A program made the translations under genes and the position numbers. This document shows, in pieces, positions 56,833 to 64,000 of a stretch of 64,000 nt of DNA. The first letter of the stretch is position 1, and every line of letters starts with the position of its first letter. Below the pieces are notes generated by a model, which was given only the letters and a program-made list of their open reading frames with translations, was not told the origin of the DNA and did no database searches. Origin of the DNA: Undaria pinnatifida (Eukaryota; Sar; Phaeophyceae; Laminariales; Alariaceae); assembly GCA_012845835.1 (NCBI GenBank), contig JABAKD010000030.1:13487076-13551075 (forward strand). Reading direction: 5' to 3'.

Positions 56833-57532
56833 GGTCTAGCGTACGAAAGTGTCCCCTCGCCATACCTGGCAGGCGTTATCGCCCGCCTCCAGACATTAAC
56901 GCCTGCCTGCGTGAGGAACGAATTGGCCCTTTTCGGCCCTAAGACCTTTGAGAGAGGCAAGCAGCCATTAAACAATTTTAAAAAAGGCACCTTCATAATG
57001 GGCTATCGATGTCAGACGGGCGGGTGCCCCCGCGCGTGCCTCTAGGCCATAGTAGCAGGTCCCATGCGCGTGCGTGCCTCGTGGCCGTGGGTGAGTTGGA
57101 GCACTTTGCGTACGAATACGCAACAAAACAGCAGAGGGTTTACCTCTGCACTGCTCTACAGAAATATGTGCACAGCAGCAGTAAAAAGCACTACGAGTAC
57201 CAGGAAACCCTGGTAACCCTGGTGTAAATGAGCAGACCGGACTTAAACTCTCACAGACTAGAGCGATGTCCGAGCGCGGGACGTTAGGACGTCATCCTTG
57301 TGTGCGGAACTACTTGTTGGTTTTGTGACATGCTTGAACTACTGTTGGATACCTGGTACTTGGGATAGGAAATGACACGAGCGAAATCAGACACGCATGT
57401 TCTGCTGAGAAGGCCCCACAACATATTTGCAGCACAACAACAGCAGCACAACATCACCGGCACAGCAGCACCAGCATGAGAGCACCAACACAACAGCAGC
57501 AGCACAGCTATCATAGCAGCAGCACAACGTAC
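56833..57532. other. Flank of the GNAT-fusion gene and 3' part of the next gene
   Basis: Possible promoter of the gene to the left. CAG/CTG triplets at 57430-57525. A possible last exon of the 57.5-kb gene could start after CCTTCTCAG (about 57404 on minus) but adds only a few codons, so it is not claimed. Confidence 0.3.
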
Positions 57533-58086
57533 ATTCCGATCGATCCCGCAGATGTCCCAGCGACGCTCGCCCACGGCGAGAAACCTCGACCCGTCATGGT
57601 TCTTGGACTCGTATTCGTCCAACCACGGTCCGCCATGGAGGTGATGCACAACGAGAAAGTTCGAGCTGGTCATTGTGGCCGTAGCCTCTGGGCCCAGCAG
57701 TCGGCGCGAGGGGTTGGTGCCGAGTAGGCGGTGTAGCCTCCCGTACACAGCGAGGGCGGCAGCGTCCTCGTGTCCCTCGTGTTCATGTTCAATCTCGTAC
57801 ACGATCATTGTTCCACGATCCTGCTTCTGCTGTTGTTGGTTGATGTTGATGTTGTCGTCGTTGTTGCTATTGCTACCACTGAGAATAACTGCTGCACCCA
57901 CGTGGTCCAGATAAACCACACGTCGATGCACGGCCGTGCTATGACGGTGACGAGGGCTCTCTCCTCGGCTACATCGACATCCCCTCACCCTTCCCATCGA
58001 ACCAACGAAGGCACAGCAGTGCCCGCCTCCAGCACAACAACATGATGACCAGATCCGCTCCGAGCTCGAAGAGCTGCGGCGACCAT
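57533..58086 (-). CDS. Unrecognised protein, 5' part of a gene (two exons modelled)
   Basis: The exon 57533-57938 ends at AAT|GTACGT and encodes VHRRVVYLDHVGAAVILSG, an Asn/Gln linker, then MIVYEIEHEHEGHEDAAALA, VYGRLHRLLGTNPSRRLLGP, then NFLVVHHLHGGPWLDEYESK and NHDGSRFLAVGERRWDICGI. The sequence is clearly protein-like, a small alpha/beta domain by look. I do not recognise the family. A likely first exon, 57989-58086 (ATG in AAAATGG, starting MVAAALRARSGSGHHVVVLE), joins it across a 50-nt GT-AG intron in phase. A reading without that intron is also open (to 58228), so the N-terminus is uncertain. Further 3' exons were not found. Confidence 0.5.
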
Positions 58087-59424
58087 TTTGCAGCGTTTCA
58101 GGACGCCAAGCAGCGGGGGGGGGCGAGAGGAGTGTGGCAGGGGTATCTCGGTCGTTCCAGTGTGTCGTGGCCAAGAGGCCAAGGGACCCGATCCCTCGCA
58201 TCTTGGGTCGAATGTTGAACATGTCCATCGTTCATCGTTCATCTTCGCTCGAGAAAGGAGTTCCAACAAAACAATTGGCATGTCGTGTTCAGCATAAAAG
58301 CTAAAAAAGCGGTATGAAACCGCCCAAACCCGACGAAACCACGGATCCGTTACGCGTTGCACCGTTGAATCTTCTCCCTTTCTCGAGCTGTTCTCCAGCA
58401 TCGCCTGCGTCCTGTTTTTGACGCTCCTCTCCATCTATCTGAACTGTCTATGGCGGTTACAGCTTCTGGTCCTCTTGAACCCGACACCCCCCACACCACC
58501 GCCAAGCGATCGCCAACGCATACAACCACGCATCTCTACTCTGGCCGGCGTCCGACCTAAAGAACGCCGTAAAACGCGCCGACTACATCGACTACAACAA
58601 CATTTATTTGCCAGTCTGTACGAGTACTCTCGATACACGTCTGTACCCCCATACCATCGCGTGTTACGATGACTATTCTCCGTATCTCTAAATCAAACCA
58701 TACGCGACTTCGACCGGCGTGTACGGTGAAGCAAAGAGCAATAAAAAAGGAGGAGGGCTCAAACAAGGAGATGCCACGAGCGTATTGATAGCCAGACCTC
58801 ACGCTTCGAACCCACAGAGATGGTGTTGTGGGATCTGCCGCCATCATCAGAGCTTCTCTCGTAACTGTAGTTGTTAACACCGGTTTATACACTTGTGAAA
58901 CCGGGACAACAAAGCCATGAAATATTAACAACTTGGTACAACGCGTCTCCAGGCTCCATCCCCACGCCATGGGTGTGGATCCGTCCCCCCCCCCCCCCCC
59001 CCGCCGCCGCCCGTGCTCCTTCTACCCTCTTGTTGGCGATGGTCACCAAGTCGACCTGCAACACGCACTCCTCGATACCCAACATATTTCTGCACATACC
59101 CACAAACTACGGGAATGACTCGAAGGGGGTCAAATGGTCCCGCCCGAAGCCGCTCCTGAGAGGCTCCTGTGACGAGCCTTGGTCATGGCCCTCGTTTGCT
59201 GTTCTCCTAGTGGACTGTCGGGGTCCATTATGACTAGCATGTGTCATGACGCTCAGAGCCATAACTGACACTGGACGAGATCGATCGTGGCTGCATCTGG
59301 TGCGAGGGGAGAGTTCCAATGGGTCGCGATCTAGGGCACGTCGGTGGGCGGGGAAAGAGGCGGGGGCGCATCCAGTGCGCGGTCGTGTGAAACAAACTCA
59401 AATAAGAAATGTAGCTTGAGTCGG
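58087..59424. other. Region between the 57.5-kb gene and the gypsy element
   Basis: 58435-58640 and 58870-59230 have open frames of mixed character on both strands. The minus frame at 58885-59103 (GIEECVLQVDLVTIANKRVE) looks mildly protein-like and could be an exon, but has no supported splice sites. A C run at 58987-59002. Confidence 0.3.
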
Positions 59425-59694
59425 TGTTAAATTAATAGGTGGGGGACACAGAGTGCCCCCTGCAGGTCTGCCAATTGAGCAGGTCTTCGGGGAGTACTCA
59501 CTTTCGTTCCTTCGTAGAGATGTAGCTTTATTCGTTTCCACCAGAGCCCGGGATAGCTTCTGAGATCGGAGGCGCGTGCCTCCGATCTAATTCCTAACTT
59601 CCCCGAATATAAACCGCCAACCTTATCATACGAAACCCATCCAAATGATCTCAAATTCGGATACCTACAGGCCTTTCGAGGCCGTATCTTAACA
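59425..59694 (-). repeat. 3' LTR of the gypsy element
   Basis: 270 bp, inverted ends TGTTAA..TTAACA. It contains two small inverted repeats: GGGGGACAC..GTGCCCCC near the left end, and GATCGGAGGC..GCCTCCGATC in the middle (59553-59576). Appears base-for-base the same as 63071-63340. Confidence 0.95.
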
Positions 59695-59899
59695 CTAGCC
59701 CACCCTGATGAGTCGCATATGCAGAAATATGGGAGATTCGGGGAAACTCCGGTTCTACGAACTAGACCATGAGTCGAAGATGCGGCTCCTCAAACCCCAC
59801 TCCCACACCTCTAACCGTCTGGCTACGGAGCCAGGAACACGCGAAGAAGAGCAGTAGAAAGAAAAGCAGACCCTACAGCAAGGCAATAGTCACCCATCA

Positions 59900-60000
59900 A
59901 AAACCTGCCGCATGCCGCCGGTGTGGCGGGGGGGGCAGAAAAGGCTCTAGAACCTGCCGCATGCCGCGGGTGTGGCGGGGGGGGCAGGAAAGGCTCTACG
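59900..60000 (+). repeat. ~50-bp tandem duplication inside the element
   Basis: AACCTGCCGCATGCCGC, then GGTGTGGCGGGGGGGGCAG, then AAAGGCTCTA occurs twice in a row. Confidence 0.9.
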
Positions 60001-60548
60001 GTAAACCAACCACAGAAAAGGTACTATGGCGAGGCGAGCCCTCGTCGATATGGAGGGGAACACAGGCGCTAACACAAGGGAGAAGTCATGCGAAAAACCT
60101 CCCGCGGGCCATCGGCAAGGCGGGGGGTTAGACGAGGAAACGACGAATACCCGGGATGGAAGATGTCAACACCTACAGCCCCGCTAGGGGAGGAAGTGTT
60201 TAGACAAAAAAATCAGAACAAATACAACACACAAAACATAAAAGATGACACACAGACCCGTACACTGGTCGCCCCCCGGCTCTGGGCTGAGGAGGCCGTC
60301 GGCAGGGCGAATTCAAACAATGACAAAAAGGCGACAGCCCTGCGCCTCAGATAGCGGCGTTTTACCCGAACCCTGACCCGGCACTGAGCAGGGGGTTCGG
60401 CTGGACAGAAAAGAGAAAAAAAATGGAAAGAACCGCTCCAAAACTCGATGAAGACCCTCAGGACACTACGAACGACCCAAAGACAAAGACGCAAAACTCA
60501 TACCTCAAAAAATTGAAGAACTATCGAGAAGCGGTGGTGGCTTGGAAG

Positions 60549-62291
60549 TCAACTGGCCACGGCCGCGCCTCGAGATTCGTCTACGTTACGTTGGATTCCC
60601 CGAGGAAACGCACTAGCGATGTGAACTTGCAAGCACCAAGAGCCTCGTACGGCTCCCGTTGAAGTCGTGTAGCGCGCCGGGGGAAGAGGGAGTTTAATCG
60701 GTCCCGGGTCGTCCAGAAAGCGGACCAGGTATACCTTGTCCTCGGTAGTGCTCGCGCTGATTTTTCCTAGCCACCATAAACCATCGTCTCCCTTGTACCA
60801 AAAGTGGGCTCCCTTAGGAAGTACGGTGTCGTGGTGGCGACGGAGCCAATCGGTGCGGGAAACACAGGCGTAGCCCGGCGCTAGGAAACGTTCCCCGTTG
60901 TTGCGGGAGAGCTCACGCTGTGCCGCCCCGATCCGCATTCGGCGGTAAAGGCGGTTGGTTTGGCGGTGCTGGTCCGGGGTTCCGGCCCAATAACGCAAGA
61001 TGTGGGAGCGGGAGAGGTGAAGGTCCATTTCCCGCTCCCAGGACGGTTCGGAGAGTCCCGCCCAATGCGTCTTGTATAGCACCGCGATGACGCCACCTCG
61101 CCCCCGTACCGACTGATGACCAGTGATCTGCTCCACCTCCAGCCGTTGGAGGGGAGTCGAAACGTCGTCTTGAGTGACGTGGTACGGCGGGGACTTCTTG
61201 GAAAATTTGTTGAGCACATACTGTGTCAGCCCCGCCGGTAGGTATTTGGGCATGTCCCCGCTGTCGTGGGGGTTGGCACAGGGTTTGCAGCGCTCGATAG
61301 CCACACGCCGACGAGCGTCCGAACCAGGCAGGTCGGAAGGGAGATCCAAATAAAGGAGGTTGCTCCCGAGCGGCGAGCCGTCCGGGGTCTCGGCGGCGGA
61401 GCAGGGACCGACGGCCAGGACCTTGTATGGGCCCGTCCAGTTAAGCGCGAGTTTGGCCTTGAGTACCTTGGCGTCGGTATTCGCTTTCACACCCTGGCGG
61501 ATGGTAGAGGCAGAATTGTATACCCATGCCCAACCACCCACAGTGAAGTTAGGTGCTGGACGCAGCGCGTCGGCGAGGGCGGAGTTTCTGCGGTTAACAC
61601 GGGAAACGGTGAGGGCGTGGTGTGCGCGGACAATGTCGTTCGCGCGCTTTTGCCGGTCGGTGGCCAAATCGCAATAGGCCAGGTGGTCACGGGCCAGACT
61701 CTGGTGTCCCACGACACCTTTGCGGTCGAAAATCGTCAGGGGGAGCCGTGGGAGTCTGCCCATGTGGACCTCGTTGGGCGCCAAACCCGTCGCCGCGCTG
61801 ACAGAGTTGTTGTAAGCGAATTCGACGTGGGGTAGATGCGAGTCCCAGTCGTCTTGTCGCTCGTTGACGACCATAGCCAGCATTTGTGCCATAGTGTGAT
61901 TTACCCGCTCAACGCCCCCGTTACAGTTGGGATGGTAGGAGCTTGTAGCAAGCTTGTGTACACCTAACAGCTGATATACAGCTTGTGAAAGCTTGGAGCA
62001 GAACTGCAGTCCGTTGTCCGAGAGTATGGTGCGCGGGCACCCCCACAAGGGGATGTATTGGTTCACCAGGATATTGGCTGTACCTTCCGCGGTGAACTCA
62101 GCGGCAGTGACGGGGAACATGTCGGCCCGACGACTGAAGCGATCGGTGAACAGCAGGATGTAGGTGTTGCCTCGCGGTGTGGCCGGAAGGGGGCCGAAGT
62201 AGTCAACACTGACGGCGATACCTGGACCTTCCGGCAGAGGCATTGTGATGATGGGCCAGCGGACAGTCAGCCGCCGTCCTTTTTCTCGCAA
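60549..62291 (-). CDS. Integrase end of gypsy pol, with chromodomain and an extra C-terminal domain
   Basis: Open over 580 codons. Order of parts: an integrase catalytic core of the DDE type (SVDYFGPLPATPRGNTYILL, SDNGLQFCSKL, NGGVERVNHT), a GPY/F-like module (ALNWTGPYKVLAV), a chromodomain (ITGHQSVRGRGGVIAVLYK, then THWAGLSEPSWEREMDL) and, at about residues 490-560, a segment HFWYKGDDGLWWLGKI with VYLVRFLDDPGPIKLPLPP that looks Tudor- or SH3-like. Integrases join element cDNA to chromosomes, and chromodomains in this group steer insertion to marked chromatin. This is the surviving part of an incomplete element. Confidence 0.9.
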   Translation of the reverse strand: MREKGRRLTVRWPIITMPLPEGPGIAVSVDYFGPLPATPRGNTYILLFTDRFSRRADMFPVTAAEFTAEGTANILVNQYIPLWGCPRTILSDNGLQFCSKLSQAVYQLLGVHKLATSSYHPNCNGGVERVNHTMAQMLAMVVNERQDDWDSHLPHVEFAYNNSVSAATGLAPNEVHMGRLPRLPLTIFDRKGVVGHQSLARDHLAYCDLATDRQKRANDIVRAHHALTVSRVNRRNSALADALRPAPNFTVGGWAWVYNSASTIRQGVKANTDAKVLKAKLALNWTGPYKVLAVGPCSAAETPDGSPLGSNLLYLDLPSDLPGSDARRRVAIERCKPCANPHDSGDMPKYLPAGLTQYVLNKFSKKSPPYHVTQDDVSTPLQRLEVEQITGHQSVRGRGGVIAVLYKTHWAGLSEPSWEREMDLHLSRSHILRYWAGTPDQHRQTNRLYRRMRIGAAQRELSRNNGERFLAPGYACVSRTDWLRRHHDTVLPKGAHFWYKGDDGLWWLGKISASTTEDKVYLVRFLDDPGPIKLPLPPARYTTSTGAVRGSWCLQVHIASAFPRGIQRNVDESRGAAVAS

Positions 62292-63070
62292 TGGTCCGAT
62301 GAGCGTGGGCGTTTTGGGCGACGCTTTCCTGTGCTACCTCCCCCCGCCTAGGTTGAATGATACCTGTCTAAATGTGATGGCTGCAGACGTACCCTTACTG
62401 TGTTGCACCCCCTGCACTGCGGTTAGGGTCAGTGCTGCCCAGTTTTGACTCCTTGTACTGCGGTTCGTGCGGGCGTTACCCATATACCCTACGGTCAGAC
62501 TGGGCGCTGCTCTTACGTTGCGGTTATGATGATTGGTACCTTGTTACTGCTGTACTCCTCTTATACGGCTAGTTGACGTGGCTGCTACCATCACTGAGGC
62601 TGGACGGAGTCAAGGCCCATATTGTTGCTGTTTTGCTGAAACACAGATATACCGCTCCTTGGAGCAGGAACACCACAACAATTTATCTGTCTCCATAGCT
62701 TCTTCACGCGTCGTTCCTCTCCCCCCCCCCCCCTTCACTACACCTAGGCACCATGTCCACCGGTGACGATGGGGGCTACTCGGGGCTGGCTGAGGTCTTC
62801 CACGCACCCCAACCTGGATGCCCACGAGACAGGGAGAGCTCGCTCGAGATGCCGCGACTCGAGACGGGGGGAACCACCGGTGGCGGGTTCCGGTGACGAG
62901 ACAGAAGACGGAGCACCATACCTCCACCCGCTCCCACCAACCAAGCGGGTCGATTCGCTGGTTCGCGCTGAGAAGAAGACGGACCAACCCCCACCGGACT
63001 CGGGGGCGTCTCGACGCCAGCTCTCTTTCAAAAAAAAAAAAATCTTTTCTGTCCTGCCGACGACGCCACT

Positions 63071-63340
63071 TGTTAAATTAATAGGTGGGGGACACAGAGT
63101 GCCCCCTGCAGGTCTGCCAATTGAGCAGGTCTTCGGGGAGTACTCACTTTCGTTCCTTCGTAGAGATGTAGCTTTATTCGTTTCCACCAGAGCCCGGGAT
63201 AGCTTCTGAGATCGGAGGCGCGTGCCTCCGATCTAATTCCTAACTTCCCCGAATATAAACCGCCAACCTTATCATACGAAACCCATCCAAATGATCTCAA
63301 ATTCGGATACCTACAGGCCTTTCGAGGCCGTATCTTAACA
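63071..63340 (-). repeat. 5' LTR of the gypsy element
   Basis: 270 bp, same ends and sequence as 59425-59694, followed on the right by the target duplication TCGG. Confidence 0.95.
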
Positions 63341-63559
63341 TCGGTCAGTACGCCCCTGTTTTCTATTTGAAAGTTTCATGTTTTTACAGTACAAGTAGGG
63401 ACACCAGTAGCGCACACGTCTGTCATGCCTCGCACACGTTATTTGTACTCTTAAGAGTTCCATATATGTATAATGTAACGTTATGGAATGACGGCTGTGG
63501 AGTGGATTGTGGGTCTGTGGATTGCTGACATACTGCTTTCGTTAAAGTGATCGCCCATT

Positions 63560-63890
63560 AGCCTTACAGCCGTGTGCACATTGCAGAGTACACCCCAAAA
63601 TATGACGAATATTCCACGCATGAGCTACGATAGATCTAGAAGTATCAAGGTATACCCCTTTTTGGCTGAAACGCATTTTTTTCTGATTGACGGGGCTCCT
63701 TAACCTAACTCGTCAGTTATTTTTTCCCTCTTTTTTATATATATTTCGTTGTATTTTTGTAGGTGATCATGGGATTATTCATCGGGTAGCTTTTTTTTTG
63801 TTTTCCCCAATTCAGTTTTTTTTTCTGGGGGGGGGGAGATTCAAGGCCCAAGTGAGGAGCGCAAACTCAGAAGGAAAACGAAAACGGTTC
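63560..63890 (+). repeat. Family R dispersed repeat
   Basis: CTACGATAG, GGTATACCCCTTTTTGGCTG, GACGGGGCTCCTTAACCTAA, TGGGATTATTCATCGGGTAG, then CAATTCAGT with a T run and CTCAGAAGGAAAACG. Same order as 23260-23590. Confidence 0.65.
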
Positions 63891-63914
63891 ACCTTCGCCG
63901 TAGCGCGCATCACT

Positions 63915-63968
63915 TGTGTCCCTCGTGTCCCTCGTGTTCCTCGTGTCCCTCGTCTCCCTCGTCTCCCT
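63915..63968 (+). repeat. 9-bp tandem array
   Basis: Six units of CCCTCGTGT type (variants TCCTCGTGT, CCCTCGTCT). Confidence 0.9.
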
Positions 63969-64000
63969 TTCAAGGACATAATGCCTCCCCCGATAATTTT

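Larger units (their letters stand above)
59425..63340 (-). mobile_element. Ty3/gypsy LTR retrotransposon, chromodomain type, incomplete (fossil)
   Basis: Bounded by two 270-bp LTRs that begin TGTTAA and end TTAACA, and by the 4-bp direct repeat TCGG at 59421-59424 and 63341-63344. The element reads on the minus strand. Next to its 5' LTR (right side) lies a primer-binding-like TGGCGTCGTCGG. The only recognisable protein part is the integrase end of pol (60549-62291); gag, protease and reverse transcriptase were not recognised, so it is incomplete and presumably depends on other copies. The LTRs appear identical, so the insertion is very recent. Confidence 0.9.

Noticed and set aside
57284-57530. 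C-terminal extension rich in Leu/Cys/Ala as a membrane segment
   Set aside because: Comes from reading through the GTACGT donor into CAG/CTG triplets of the intron.
62744-63187. 147-codon minus-strand frame starting in the LTR
   Set aside because: Starts inside the LTR and has no recognisable domain; I do not call it a gag gene.

Overview
The window is nuclear DNA of a eukaryote, most likely a stramenopile alga of the brown-algal type. The inference rests on spliced genes with introns of about 0.4-1.3 kb, C-rich tracts upstream of several acceptors, Ala/Gly/Gln/Asn-rich low-complexity protein segments, a single-AP2-domain regulator, a Ty3/gypsy element with a chromodomain, and very repeat-rich intergenic DNA. 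There are no operons, rRNA genes or CRISPR arrays. Species was not determined.

Genes that can be supported, left to right: (1) the last exon of an ankyrin-repeat protein at 71-880 (+); (2) an AP2-domain transcription factor at 11428-13675 (-), two coding exons, the first only 23 nt; (3) a protein of two tandem ubiquitin-like units at 36768-37604 (-); (4) SGF29, the histone-reading subunit of SAGA-type acetyltransferase complexes, at 47559-53203 (+), eight coding exons reconstructed by phase and homology; (5) a protein joining a 2-oxoglutarate/Fe(II)-oxygenase-like fold to a GNAT acetyltransferase domain at 54407-56832 (-), convergent with SGF29; (6) an unrecognised gene around 57533-58086 (-). 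A possible exon of a further gene lies at 46961-47263 (+).

Most of the rest is repeats. A young Ty3/gypsy element fills 59425-63340, with identical 270-bp LTRs and a 4-bp target duplication; only the integrase end of pol is recognisable. A piece of the same LTR lies at 28880-28984. A GC-rich block (about 19.1-24.3 kb) looks like a decayed minus-strand coding element of unknown family. The zones 26.7-30.1 kb and 39.1-41.3 kb are dominated by one dispersed, poly-C-bearing repeat family whose copies range from about 75 bp to 1.35 kb but share one end. There are also tRNA-like SINEs with an A-tail, two TIR elements, two further dispersed families, tandem arrays with units of 7 to about 450 bp, and a scattered quasi-palindromic 9-mer TACCWGGTA seen more than 20 times and only outside coding exons.

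The genes do not form a pathway. SGF29 and the GNAT-fusion gene are convergent neighbours that both touch acetylation chemistry, but nothing in the sequence shows this is more than chance. Exon models were made by eye from GT-AG sites, phase and remembered family sequences; no alignments or searches were run.
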